Source of the DNA: Inhella inkyongensis
GTDB lineage: Bacteria; Pseudomonadota; Gammaproteobacteria; Burkholderiales; Burkholderiaceae_C
Direction: 5' to 3'
Assembly (NCBI RefSeq): GCF_005952805.1
Contig: NZ_CP040709.1
Coordinates: 2,108,001-2,172,000, forward strand
DNA length: 64,000 nucleotides
Shown piece by piece: positions 19,801 to 30,142 of the stretch. The notes under the pieces are model-generated. The model was not told the origin of the DNA. It saw only the letters and a program-made list of their open reading frames with translations, and did no database searches. The first letter of the stretch is position 1. Each line of letters starts with the position of its first letter. The translations under genes and the position numbers were made by a program.

Positions 19801-20123
19801 GCGCCAATCAGATGCGCAAGGCGGGTCTGTCGGTCGTGGAAGCCCTGGTGGAGGCCGGCCTGACGCGCATGCGTCCGATCGTGATGACCACCGCGGCCAT
19901 GGTGTTCGGCATGCTGCCCCTGGCCCTGGCGCTCAACGACGGCGGCGAGATCCAGGCACCCATGGGCCGAGCCATCATCGGCGGGGTGATCACCTCGACC
20001 TTGCTGACCCTGGTGGTGGTGCCGGTGCTCTACAGCTACCTGGTGCGTGGCAAGAAGGCCGTGTCAGCGGCTGACCTGAACCAGCCGGTGTCGCTCGGCC
20101 TCAGTCCCGCCGACGACAAGTAG
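16893..20123 (+). CDS. RND efflux transporter permease (HAE1/AcrB-like)
   Basis: 1076-residue inner-membrane proton-driven drug exporter. The N-terminus (VSINNPVFATMVMVALCVLGL) is the usual TM1. TM4 carries the proton-relay Asp pair in LVIGLLIDDAIVVRENIVRH, and the C-terminal half repeats the fold with GLVTKNAILLVD and MRPIVMTT. A basic segment near residues 545-570 (RRDKTQARRWR) lies before the second-half TM. No outer-membrane partner is adjacent, so a shared TolC-like channel is likely. A strong terminator follows. Confidence 0.92.
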   Translation: MWMTRVSINNPVFATMVMVALCVLGLFAFNRLGVEQMPEISLPGAWIDVRYPGAGPDAVEREVAKTLEEAVNTIAGVKRIQSRSFEGRAQMSVEFTLDTNMDRAMQDLRDRVALAQAAFPRDVKPPMINRFQEGNQPVMVAALISPNRSLRELSLMAEQTVVKRIQRAEGVAVVGLSGQASREVRIDLDPQRLRAYGVTVAEIAQALREANGDQAIGLLSDRQLESALRLEGRIKDPRAFNYVVVARRGNLALTLGDLGVLSEREREPDSLSRIDGKPAITFNVFKQQDANVVKAGEAVKEALADLRKTLPADVELREIWASSDFVKGSLDGLKHTLIEGALLTIAIVFLFLHSWRSTVITGLTLPIAVISSFIAVYAFGFTLNFMTMMALSLVIGLLIDDAIVVRENIVRHVAMGKSHRQAAFDGTNEIGLAVLATTFAICAVFVPVAFMGGVIGKFFYPFGITVAVAVLVSLFVSFTLDPMLSAVWHDPGAAPMRRWRVVGPAIGWLLDTSDRMMDALHRVYERSIRWALGTKRYRVFVPPIPVYARPFDAENRRDKTQARRWRLATLTPRGLVMWGATASFVVAIGLAGVVGSEFVPETDQGFTQINLRMPTGSSLERTNAKVLQVEAIVAAMPEVKTISTTVGASGEGFATGRAQASLQIALKDKRERKRSQKEFEAEVRKAIEQVAGVELSVGWGKPIYVAILGNDSEALARVAEEFAAKLRKVKGAVDVETTSKPGLPAYAVRLKDSAARELGLTAPQLANALRTYVNGDAATFWTAPDGAQVEVNLRLPKEMRERVDQMAKLPVAYARDGSPIALDQVATIEPVFNPEVIRRQNLQRREAIIAGVNGASVGEVSAAVDKLIKETELPPGLSFDIGGQSKEQAEAFSGLLQAMALAAIFIYIVLASQFGSFIQPLAIMASLPLALIGVMLALLLWNSTLNVFSMIGLVMLMGLVTKNAILLVDRANQMRKAGLSVVEALVEAGLTRMRPIVMTTAAMVFGMLPLALALNDGGEIQAPMGRAIIGGVITSTLLTLVVVPVLYSYLVRGKKAVSAADLNQPVSLGLSPADDK

Positions 20124-20142
20124 TCACCGGCACTCAGATGAG

Positions 20143-20170
20143 GGCACCCGCGGAGGCGGGTGCCTTCTTC
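20143..20170 (+). terminator. Rho-independent terminator after RND operon
   Basis: GGCACCCGC (20143-20151) and GCGGGTGCC (20156-20164) form a perfect 9-bp stem with loop GGAG, followed by TTCTTC. It ends the adaptor-permease operon 20 bp after the permease stop. Confidence 0.85.
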
Positions 20171-20204
20171 ATTGAGGTAAGGTGTCGCCCCTTGCCGAGG
20201 ATCC

Positions 20205-22016
20205 ATGAGCGACACCGTCCCCCCCCTGATCGATGAACCCAATGCCTTGCCAGCCGGCACGCGCTTTGGTGAGCTGGAAATCCTGCGCGTGCTGGGTGTG
20301 GGCGGCTTTGGCATCGTCTATCTGGCCATGGATCATGCGCTGGAGCGGCAGGTCGCCATCAAGGAATACATGCCGTCGCAGTTGGCGCAGCGCCAGCAAA
20401 GCACGACGGTGGTGGTGCGCTCTTCGCAAGTGGTCGAAACCTTTGAACTGGGCCTGCGCAGCTTCGTGAACGAGGCGCGCATGCTGGCGCGCTTTGACCA
20501 CCCCTCGCTGCTCAAGGTCTATCGCTTCTGGGAAGCCAATGGCACCGCCTATATGGTGATGCCATACCTGCAGGGCAAAACCCTGAAGCAGGTGCGCGAG
20601 GCCAGTGGGGACGCGCCGGGCGAGGCCTGGATCATGAAACGCGTGTTGCCCTTGATCGAGGCGCTGGAGTTGTTGCATGCCGAGCAGGTGTTCCACCGCG
20701 ACATCGCACCCGACAACATCCTGCTTCCCAGCGATGGGGCCGACCCCATCCTGCTGGACTTTGGCGCGGCCCGCCGCGTGATCGGCGACCGCACGCAGAG
20801 CCTGACTGCCATCTTCAAGCCCAGTTACGCGCCCATCGAGCAATACGGCGAGACCACCCAGCTGCGCCAAGGCGCCTGGACCGATGTGTACTCGCTGGGT
20901 GCGGTGCTGCACTATTTGTTGGTGGGCACACCGCCGCCCCTGGCTACCACCCGTGCGGTGGTAGACGAGATGGTGCCGCTGGCGCAACGGCGCGACTGGC
21001 CCATGCACTCGCGCCATTTCCGTGCAGCCATTGATTGGGCGCTCTCGGTTCGCCCCAGCATGCGGCCCCAGTCCATGGCGGAAATGCGCGATGCGCTGAT
21101 GGGCGACCGCACGCTGCCGGTGGTGCGGCCCAATCTGCCGCCACCTGCTGATAAGGGCTCCAGCGTCGCGGCAGCGTTACCGTCTGCCGCACCGGCGCCA
21201 ATGGCCGCCGACCAGGGTTACGAGTTCACGCAGATCTTGCCGGCAGCGGCCGTCATGGATCAGGCGGTGACGCAGCCGCTGCACCAGGCCCCCCCAGTCG
21301 CTGCAGTGCAGAGTCCGGCGTCCGCTTCGGCACCGAAGCCTGCGCCACAACCCGCAGCGGCAGCCCCAGCACCCCAGACCGCCAAGTCGGGCCCCCTTTC
21401 TGTTGCAGGGGCCTTGCCCAGCCAAGACCACAAGGAAGTGGCCAAGGGCCTGCCCAAGGCATGGTGGTGGGGTGCGGGCGCCTTGGGCCTGGTGCTGTTG
21501 ACCAGCTTTTGGTGGGTGTTGGTCAGTCGACCGGCTGGCCCGCCAGGCGCCGAATCTGCTGATCTGACCCACGCGGACGCGGCCAGCGCGCCCTCTTCGG
21601 CTGCGGTGACCGCGGCCTCGACTCCTGCAACGCAGACCAGCGCCGTTCCTGTCGTGCCGCCGACGGTTCAGACAGGGAAGGCCGGTGCGGTCGCCGGGCT
21701 GGAGTCCACTGGCAAGTCGCCGGCCTCGGCGATCACTGCTCCCAAATCGGTGGCATCCGCTGAACCCGCCGCATCAAGGCCGCCTGCGGCCCGATTGCCG
21801 CGCCTGGCCAAGCCTGAACCGGCTGTGGCGCAACCCGCTGTTCAGGCCGAGCCTGAGACTGCTGTGGGTCATGAAGATCCGCGTGCTGCCTGTGGCGACC
21901 GGGTCTTCATCGCACTGTGGCGCTGCATCGAGCGCAATTGCGAAGAACCACGTTACCGCGAGCACGCCGAGTGCGTGACTCTGCGGGAGCGCCGCGAACG
22001 CCGGGAACGGCGCTAG
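20205..22016 (+). CDS. Membrane-anchored Ser/Thr protein kinase
   Basis: 603 residues. An N-terminal eukaryotic-like kinase domain (about 22-305) has the glycine loop GVGGFGIVY (31-39), ATP lysine K53 (VAIKEY), catalytic HRD 164-166 with N171, and DFG 185-187. A Pro/Ala-rich juxtamembrane linker (about 310-415), one TM segment (about 419-442), a second Ala/Thr/Pro-rich extracytoplasmic stretch and a short Cys-containing tail (CGDRVFIALWRCIERNC) ending in an Arg/Glu repeat follow. The HRD is followed by IAPDN rather than the usual LKPxN, as in many proteobacterial kinases. Targets are unknown. Confidence 0.88.
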   Translation: MSDTVPPLIDEPNALPAGTRFGELEILRVLGVGGFGIVYLAMDHALERQVAIKEYMPSQLAQRQQSTTVVVRSSQVVETFELGLRSFVNEARMLARFDHPSLLKVYRFWEANGTAYMVMPYLQGKTLKQVREASGDAPGEAWIMKRVLPLIEALELLHAEQVFHRDIAPDNILLPSDGADPILLDFGAARRVIGDRTQSLTAIFKPSYAPIEQYGETTQLRQGAWTDVYSLGAVLHYLLVGTPPPLATTRAVVDEMVPLAQRRDWPMHSRHFRAAIDWALSVRPSMRPQSMAEMRDALMGDRTLPVVRPNLPPPADKGSSVAAALPSAAPAPMAADQGYEFTQILPAAAVMDQAVTQPLHQAPPVAAVQSPASASAPKPAPQPAAAAPAPQTAKSGPLSVAGALPSQDHKEVAKGLPKAWWWGAGALGLVLLTSFWWVLVSRPAGPPGAESADLTHADAASAPSSAAVTAASTPATQTSAVPVVPPTVQTGKAGAVAGLESTGKSPASAITAPKSVASAEPAASRPPAARLPRLAKPEPAVAQPAVQAEPETAVGHEDPRAACGDRVFIALWRCIERNCEEPRYREHAECVTLRERRERRERR

Positions 22017-22049
22017 CGGTGTGAGCGGCACACAGTGCCGCCCCCGCGC

Positions 22050-23438
22050 TCAACACTCGACGATATTGACCGCAAGACCGCCGCGGGCGGTTTCCTTGTA
22101 CTTGGTCATCATGTCGGCACCGGTGTCGCGCATGGTCTTGATGACCTTGTCCAGGCTGACAAAGTGCGTGCCGTCGCCGCGCAGGGCCATGCGGGCGGCA
22201 TTGATGGCCTTGACCGAGGCGATAGCGTTGCGCTCGATGCAGGGGATCTGGACCAGGCCGCCCACCGGATCGCAGGTCAGGCCCAGGTGGTGCTCCATGC
22301 CGATCTCGGCGGCGTTTTCCACCTGCTCGGGCGTGCCGCCCATCACCGCGCACAAGGCGCCGGCGGCCATCGAACAGGCCACGCCCACCTCGCCCTGGCA
22401 ACCCACCTCGGCGCCGCTGATGCTGGCGTTTTCCTTGTAGAGGATGCCGATGGCGGCGGCGGTGAGCAGGAAGTCGACCACGCCGTCCTCGGTTGCCCCA
22501 TGGAAGAAGCGCGAGTAGTAGTGCAACACCGCCGGCACGATGCCGGCCGCGCCGTTGGTGGGCGCAGTGACCACGCGGCCGCCAGCGGCGTTTTCCTCGT
22601 TGACCGCCAGGGCGTAGAGGTTGACCCAGTCCATCACCTGCAGCGGATCGCGCAGCGCGGCCTCGGGGTTGGCGGTGAGTTGGGCATGCAGATCGGCGGC
22701 GCGCCGCTTGACCTTGAAGCCACCGGGCAGGATGCCCTCGGTCTTGCAGCCGCGCGTCACGCAGTCCTGCATCACCTGCCAGATTTTCAAGAGGCCGGCG
22801 CGGGTCTCGGCATCCGGCCGCCAGTGGGCCTCATTGCGCCGCATGATCTGGGCGATCGACAGTCCGTGCCGTTTGGCCTGGGCCAGCAACTCATCGCCGG
22901 TCTTGAAGGGGTAGGGCAGGACGGTGGCATCGGGTGCGATCACCTTTTGCTTGCTGCCGTCGGCAGCCACCTCGTCGCTGACGATGAAGCCGCCGCCCAC
23001 CGAGTAATAGACCCGGTTGGCGATCTCCTGGCCCGCTGAATCGAAGGCCAGGCAGCGCATGCCATTTGCATGGAAGGGCAGGGACTCGCGGCGTTTGAAG
23101 ATCAGGTCGGTGGACTCAACGAAGCCCACATCCTTCTGGCCCACCACACTGAGTCGACCGCCGCGAATCGTGTCCAGATAGGTCGGGATGGCCTCGATGT
23201 CCACCGTGTCCGGCTCATGCCCGGCCAGGCCCAGCAGCACGGCTTTGTCGCTGCCATGACCCTTGCCGGTGGCACCCAGAGAACCGTAGAGGATCACCTG
23301 GACACGCGCCACATCCTCCAGCAAGCCCTCGCTGGCCAAGCGCAGGCCGAAGAGGCGCGCCGCGCGCATCGGGCCCACAGTGTGGCTGCTCGATGGGCCG
23401 ATGCCGATCTTGAAGAGGTCGAAAACCGACACGGCCAT
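22050..23438 (-). CDS. sdaA: L-serine ammonia-lyase (iron-sulfur type)
   Basis: 462-residue 4Fe-4S L-serine dehydratase converting serine to pyruvate and ammonia. The N-terminus [24 protein letters not shown], the SVGGGF motif and the cluster-region stretches [11 protein letters not shown] and [19 protein letters not shown] are all present. Beta and alpha parts are fused in one chain, as in E. coli SdaA. It starts 11 bp after gcvP, making it the last gene of a glycine-responsive operon: serine formed from glycine plus methylene-THF would be drained to pyruvate. Confidence 0.95.
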   Translation of the reverse strand: MAVSVFDLFKIGIGPSSSHTVGPMRAARLFGLRLASEGLLEDVARVQVILYGSLGATGKGHGSDKAVLLGLAGHEPDTVDIEAIPTYLDTIRGGRLSVVGQKDVGFVESTDLIFKRRESLPFHANGMRCLAFDSAGQEIANRVYYSVGGGFIVSDEVAADGSKQKVIAPDATVLPYPFKTGDELLAQAKRHGLSIAQIMRRNEAHWRPDAETRAGLLKIWQVMQDCVTRGCKTEGILPGGFKVKRRAADLHAQLTANPEAALRDPLQVMDWVNLYALAVNEENAAGGRVVTAPTNGAAGIVPAVLHYYSRFFHGATEDGVVDFLLTAAAIGILYKENASISGAEVGCQGEVGVACSMAAGALCAVMGGTPEQVENAAEIGMEHHLGLTCDPVGGLVQIPCIERNAIASVKAINAARMALRGDGTHFVSLDKVIKTMRDTGADMMTKYKETARGGLAVNIVEC

Positions 23439-23449
23439 GGCGCGGCTCC

Positions 23450-26359
<2,910 letters not shown>

Positions 26360-26438
26360 GGCGCGGTCTCGGCAGTTCTCGGCAAATACGAGTCGGCCCA
26401 CCAAACAGGCGGGCCGAGGGTTCAGCGGGGCAGGGCGA

Positions 26439-26813
26439 TCAGCTGTTCTTCAGCAGGTCGTCGTAGGCGGTGCTGTCCATCATGGCGTCCAACTCGGCCG
26501 GGTTGGCCAGCTTGACCTTGAAGAACCAGCCGGCCTTGAGCGGGTCGGTGTTGGCCAGGGCGGGGTCGGCGCGCAGGCCTTCGTTGACTTCGACGATCTC
26601 GCCGGTCACCGGCATGTAGACGTCAGCGGCGGCCTTGACCGACTCGACCACGCCGGCGATTTCCTTCGGCGCATAGCTCTTGCCGATTTCAGGCAGGTCC
26701 ACGAACACCACATCGCCCAGGGCGTCCTGAGCGTGGTGGGTGATGCCGACGGTGGCGGTGCCGTCGCCGTGAACTTCGATCCACTCGTGGTCGGGGGTGT
26801 ACTTGATGGTCAT
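26439..26813 (-). CDS. gcvH: Glycine cleavage system H protein
   Basis: 124-residue lipoyl carrier that shuttles the aminomethyl group from P- to T-protein. The lipoylation site is K60 in [18 protein letters not shown]; the N-terminal [11 protein letters not shown] is typical. It has full length and no oddities. It is 28 bp downstream of gcvT with a GGAGCACCGAC ribosome-binding region before the ATG, and is part of gcvT-gcvH-gcvP-sdaA. Confidence 0.97.
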   Translation of the reverse strand: MTIKYTPDHEWIEVHGDGTATVGITHHAQDALGDVVFVDLPEIGKSYAPKEIAGVVESVKAAADVYMPVTGEIVEVNEGLRADPALANTDPLKAGWFFKVKLANPAELDAMMDSTAYDDLLKNS

Positions 26814-26841
26814 GTCGGTGCTCCTAAGAAATGGAAAGGGT

Positions 26842-27975
26842 TCAACCGCGGAAATAGCGTTGCGGGGCGAAAGGCATGGCGGCGACCTTCATGGCCACCC
26901 GCTTGTCGCGCACCAGCGCGAAGACTTCGGTGCCGATGGCCGCATGGCTGCTGGCCACATAGCCCATGGCCACCAGATGGCCGACCGTGGGGCCCAGGGT
27001 GCCGCTGGTGACGGTGCCGAGTTCAACGCCTTCGGCACTTACCAGCTTGGCGCCCTCGCGCACCGGCATCTTTTCGTTCGAGACCAGACCCACGCGCTTG
27101 CGCTGCACCGGGCTGGGTTGGGCCGCCTGGGTATTGGGCAATTGCGGGTCGATCACCGCATAGCCGGGGTAGCCACCGGCACGCGCGCCGCCACTGCGAC
27201 GCACCTTCTGGATCGCCCAGGTCAACGCAGCTTCCGCCGGGGTGGTGGTGGTGGTGATGTCGTGGCCGTAGAGGCAAAGGCCCGCCTCCAGGCGCAAGGT
27301 GTCGCGCGCGCCCAGTCCGATGGGCTTGACCTCGGGTTGGTCCAGCAACAAGCGCGCCACGGCCATGGCGTCGCGTTCGTGGATGGAGATCTCGTAGCCG
27401 TCTTCGCCGGTGTAGCCGCTGCGGGTGATGAAGGCCTCAAAGCCATCGATCTTGAAGAAGCCGCCGTCCATGAAGACCATCTTTTCGACGCCGGGTGCCA
27501 GACGGGACAGGGCGGTGACGGCCTGTGGGCCTTGCAGTGCCAACAGCGCACGCTCCGGGCTCTCGATGACCTCGCAGCGGCTGCTGAGGTGCTTCCTAAT
27601 GTGGGCGGTGTCCTGCACCTTGCAGCCGGCGTTGACCACCACGAACAGGTCGTCGGGCCGGCGGCAGACCATCAGGTCGTCGAGGATGCCGCCGTTCTCG
27701 TCGGTGAAGAGCGCATAGCGCTGCTTGAAGACTGGGAGGTCAATGATGTCGACCGGCACCAGGGTTTCCAGTGCGGCGGCGGCATCGGGACCGACCAGGC
27801 GCAACTGGCCCATGTGCGAGACATCGAACAAGCCCGCGGCCGTGCGGGTGTGGCGGTGCTCGGCCAGGATGCCTTCGCGGTATTGCACGGGCATGTCATA
27901 GCCGCCAAAAGGCACCATCTTGGCGCCGAGTTCGACGTGCAATGCGTGCAGCGGGGTCTTGAGCAGGGTGGTCAT
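26842..27975 (-). CDS. gcvT: Aminomethyltransferase (glycine cleavage T protein)
   Basis: 377-residue T-protein that releases ammonia and forms 5,10-methylene-THF from the H-protein-bound intermediate. Family marks are [20 protein letters not shown] near residue 10, VSHMGQLRL near 50, and the folate-domain stretch [14 protein letters not shown] near 190. It is the first gene of the operon; the start codon lies about 60 bp downstream of the second riboswitch aptamer, so the leader can control expression of the whole unit. Confidence 0.96.
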   Translation of the reverse strand: MTTLLKTPLHALHVELGAKMVPFGGYDMPVQYREGILAEHRHTRTAAGLFDVSHMGQLRLVGPDAAAALETLVPVDIIDLPVFKQRYALFTDENGGILDDLMVCRRPDDLFVVVNAGCKVQDTAHIRKHLSSRCEVIESPERALLALQGPQAVTALSRLAPGVEKMVFMDGGFFKIDGFEAFITRSGYTGEDGYEISIHERDAMAVARLLLDQPEVKPIGLGARDTLRLEAGLCLYGHDITTTTTPAEAALTWAIQKVRRSGGARAGGYPGYAVIDPQLPNTQAAQPSPVQRKRVGLVSNEKMPVREGAKLVSAEGVELGTVTSGTLGPTVGHLVAMGYVASSHAAIGTEVFALVRDKRVAMKVAAMPFAPQRYFRG

Positions 27976-28037
27976 CGCGGAGCCTCACAGGGACAAGTCG
28001 TCATAAGGCGCAACCCCGTCGGGATGCACCGGCTTGC

Positions 28038-28242
28038 CCTCGCTGTCCGCTTTACCTGAGAGATTGGCAGGTCGCCCCGCTTGCCCCTTCGGTGGGCGGC
28101 CTGATGGCTCGCCTCTCTCCAGCTCGGAACGTGCGCTTGCGCGCACGGTACCCAGTCCTTTTGCCTGAGCGTTCGGCCCTGCAAGTCACCTTGCAAAGCC
28201 TGCGCCTTCGGCGGCCCGCCAATTGAACGGACTCTCTCCTGA
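28038..28242 (-). promoter_or_regulatory. Tandem glycine riboswitch upstream of gcvT
   Basis: Reading the minus strand, two glycine aptamers lie head to tail. Aptamer 1 (about 28242-28152) has GGAGAGAGTCC, GCCGAAGGCGCAGGC and CGCTCAGGCAAAAGGACTG. Aptamer 2 (about 28122-28038) has CTGGAGAGAGG, CACCGAAGGGGCAAGC and CTCTCAGGTAAAGCGGACAG. The linker between them is about 30 nt. Glycine riboswitches of this arrangement normally switch the gcv operon on when glycine is high, and here the switch would also drive sdaA. Confidence 0.93.
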
Positions 28243-28281
28243 GCGGCGCGGATTCTAGGCGGCGTCGCTATCCTGCCGATC

Positions 28282-28896
28282 ATGGATGAGAAAACTTTTT
28301 CGCCCACGGAGTGGGCGCTTCGTCCGACGCGATTGACTTGCGATCGAGGACGCGCCGTCGCCCTGGGCACCGAGGACGCGCCCCAGCTGCAGGCCTTCCT
28401 GGATCTCAACCCACGCTACAGCCAGATCGTCGCCGGCCGCCCTTGGCTGCCGGACGAGGCCCTTCAGGAACTGACTGAGACGCCGCCACCTGATTGGCCT
28501 CAAGGGCGAACCTGGAAGCTCGCATTGCTGGGGCCTGATGGCGACTGCCAGGGTTTGCTGGTCTATAGCGAGGATTTGCTGGCCCACGGCGTCTGGCATT
28601 TGGGCTTGCTTTTGATCGATGAACGTCTACAGCGTCAAGGCCTTGCGCGCCACTGGGTGGATGCCTTCGAGCGCCATGCCCGCGCTTGCGGTGCGCGCTG
28701 GGTGCGCCTGGGTGTGGTTGTGGGTAATGCGCCGGCCGAAGCCTTTTGGAGTGCGAGGGGTTGGGCTGAAGCCAAGCGACGGGAGGGTGTTCAGATTGGT
28801 GAGCTGGTGCAGGACCTGAGGGTGATGGTCAAGCCCTTGGCTGGCGATGCAAACCTCGACGAGTATCTGGAGCTCGTGAGCCGGGACAGGCCCTAA
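28282..28896 (+). CDS. GNAT-family N-acetyltransferase
   Basis: 204-residue acetyltransferase of the GNAT superfamily. The central part shows WHLGLLLIDERLQRQGLARHWVDAFERHARACGARWVRLGVVVGNAPAEAFWSARGW, i.e. strand 4, the R/QxxGxG/A acetyl-CoA loop (QRQGLA, about residue 115) and the NAxAxxFWxxxGW motif that closes the fold. The acceptor substrate is unknown. It is divergent from the glycine-riboswitch leader. Confidence 0.82.
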   Translation: MDEKTFSPTEWALRPTRLTCDRGRAVALGTEDAPQLQAFLDLNPRYSQIVAGRPWLPDEALQELTETPPPDWPQGRTWKLALLGPDGDCQGLLVYSEDLLAHGVWHLGLLLIDERLQRQGLARHWVDAFERHARACGARWVRLGVVVGNAPAEAFWSARGWAEAKRREGVQIGELVQDLRVMVKPLAGDANLDEYLELVSRDRP

Positions 28897-28974
28897 TGCG
28901 CGGCTCTGCGGTCGATGGGCATTCGGCTTCTCGTCGCGTGTTTCGGGCAAGGGTTTTGGCGGGGAGTAGTTGGC

Positions 28975-29004
28975 TTGTGTTCTTGTCTGTAAGGGCATAC
29001 AGTG
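28975..29004 (+). promoter_or_regulatory. Weak sigma-70-like promoter for the 27-codon gene
   Basis: TTGTGT (28975-28980) and TACAGT (28999-29004) are separated by 18 bp and lie 30 bp before the small-gene start. The match is moderate and the assignment tentative. Confidence 0.3.
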
Positions 29005-29033
29005 CTGGTATTGCATCCAGCCAGGAGTCCTCA

Positions 29034-29117
29034 TGTATCCCTTGTTGCGCCAAAACTATCAGCCCAAGCCTCAGTACCTCCCGCGTTGGGCGCGCTGGAT
29101 TTGGGCTTGGTGTTGAG
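29034..29117 (+). CDS. Small Trp/Arg-rich protein of 27 residues (hypothetical)
   Basis: A 27-codon frame from ATG 29034 to TGA 29115-29117 with AGGAG at 29024-29028, 5 bp before the start. The peptide begins MYPLLRQNYQPKPQYLPR and ends WARWIWAWC, so four Trp fall in the last nine residues after a Pro/Gln/Tyr-rich, net-positive N-terminal part. No similar family is recognised. It could be a membrane-interacting microprotein, or a Trp-sensing leader peptide, since inverted repeats follow, but no gene lies downstream on this strand. It stands alone in a gene-poor segment of about 570 bp. Confidence 0.45.
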
Positions 29118-29118
29118 C

Positions 29119-29162
29119 AACTCAATGCCCGCGGCGGGCTCCAGTGCTTCTCGTTGAGTTGA
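29119..29162 (+). repeat. Nested inverted repeats after the 27-codon gene
   Basis: Outer arms CAACTCAA (29119-29126) and TTGAGTTG (29155-29162) are perfect complements. Inside lies a second perfect hairpin, GCCCGC-G-GCGGGC (29128-29140). It starts 2 bp after the stop codon. There is no clean T-run, so terminator function is uncertain. Confidence 0.55.
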
Positions 29163-29225
29163 GAGGTCGGGAGTCGGCGCCTCGCGGCCAGGCACGACTC
29201 ACCCATGTGCCAGCCAAACGAGAGG

Positions 29226-29281
29226 GGTGAGGCTCCGGCGGATCTAGGGGACGTCCAAAGGCAAACGGACGTCCTCACCCT
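29226..29281. repeat. Inverted-repeat element with paired GGACGTCC palindromes
   Basis: GGGTGAGG (29226-29233) and CCTCACCC (29274-29281) are perfect inverted arms. Between them GGACGTCC, itself a palindrome, occurs twice (29250-29257 and 29268-29275), separated by 10 bp. The element lies in non-coding sequence about 35 bp left of the dif-like site. A structured RNA or a protein-binding site are both possible. Confidence 0.5.
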
Positions 29282-29315
29282 GAGCGCAAATCATCTGGGT
29301 CTGCGTGTCCAAGTT

Positions 29316-29343
29316 GGTTTACATAATGCACATTGTCGCCATG
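29316..29343 (-). other. dif-like XerCD recombination site (candidate)
   Basis: On the minus strand the 28-mer has an 11-bp right arm TTATGTAAACC (XerD side; 8 of 11 match E. coli dif), a 6-bp centre TGTGCA (4 of 6) and a left arm CATGGCGACAA (5 of 11). It sits in a non-coding gap exactly where gene direction and FtsK-type octamer polarity reverse. The XerC-side arm is weak, so assignment rests largely on context. Confidence 0.5.
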
Positions 29344-29463
29344 TTGGATAGGGAGTGATGGGGGCTCAGCCAGCGACGCCCGCCCTAACGGCAAAGCAAG
29401 CAGATCAAGCACCGGTTCAAGCCCCAGCAGGAAATGGCTGAGCACGGACGGTCGCAGCGGGGT

Positions 29464-29766
29464 CTAAAGCTTGACCGAATCGCCGAAAGGCGTTGAGGCC
29501 TTTGGCTCAGGCGACTGCAAACCACTTTCGGCTGGAACAACCCAGGGCTGGGGCTCTGCGGGCCGCTGCAGCAGGTAGCGATCCGCCAACCAGGAACCCA
29601 GACACAGAAGGCCGATCCAAAACGCCAGCGGCCAGAACAGAGCCTTGAGCTCGGGCAATCCGCCCGATCGAATCGGCGGTTTGTTTGCCGTCGCGCTTGG
29701 CGGCAGCCCATGATCCCCCCCGTCCCGCGGGTTCTCCTTCACGACGTTGTGATCCTGAGTGCCCAT
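29464..29766 (-). CDS. Hypothetical single-pass membrane protein
   Basis: 100 residues with a hydrophilic N-terminal half (Asn/Pro/Gly-rich), one strong TM segment (about residues 43-62, ALFWPLAFWIGLLCLGSWLA) and a Pro/Glu-rich C-terminus. GAGGGAG ends 4 bp before the ATG. No family is recognised. It lies 53 bp downstream of the next minus-strand gene and may share its transcript. The first gene to the right of the dif-like site. Confidence 0.6.
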   Translation of the reverse strand: MGTQDHNVVKENPRDGGDHGLPPSATANKPPIRSGGLPELKALFWPLAFWIGLLCLGSWLADRYLLQRPAEPQPWVVPAESGLQSPEPKASTPFGDSVKL

Positions 29767-29819
29767 TGATCTCCCTCTTGCCAGGATTGTGGCCCGGTGC
29801 GGGCCCTGGGCCGGAGCGC

Positions 29820-30062
29820 TCAGTGCGGTTCGCCGATGTCCACTTCCATGGCCTCGTCCTCAGGCAACTCCGAGTCCAGCCAGGCATCGAAGTCCGCGCA
29901 GGCCGAAGCGGCTGAGCCACTCAAGGGAATCAAGGGGCGATCCAAGGGCCGGTAAATGCGGCTGCGAAGACGGGCCAAGCGTTCAGAAGCGGCCACCTCG
30001 CGGGCCACGCCCTCAGGGTCCAGCAGCAAGGCAAAGGGATCGCCGAGATGGGAGTGCAACAT
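29820..30062 (-). CDS. Small conserved hypothetical protein, 80 residues
   Basis: The 80-residue product begins MLHSHLGDPFALLLDPEGV and contains RLARLRSRIYRPLDRPLIPL, a pattern I associate with small Burkholderiales proteins of unknown function. The C-terminus is acidic (DFDAWLDSELPEDEAMEVDI). The start at 30062 is preferred over a longer in-frame extension because the similarity-like part begins there. No membrane segment or signal peptide. It precedes the hypothetical membrane gene on the same strand. Confidence 0.6.
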   Translation of the reverse strand: MLHSHLGDPFALLLDPEGVAREVAASERLARLRSRIYRPLDRPLIPLSGSAASACADFDAWLDSELPEDEAMEVDIGEPH

Positions 30063-30142
30063 GATGAGGCCTTTCAAAGTGATGGCCTCACTGTAGGAAT
30101 GCATGCAGGCTGGCAACAGAGGGCCTGCGCCCAAGGGTCTTG

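Noticed and set aside
29034-29162. Functional trp operon attenuator
   Set aside because: Trp codons and hairpins are present, but no T-run follows and no trp or other plus-strand gene lies downstream.
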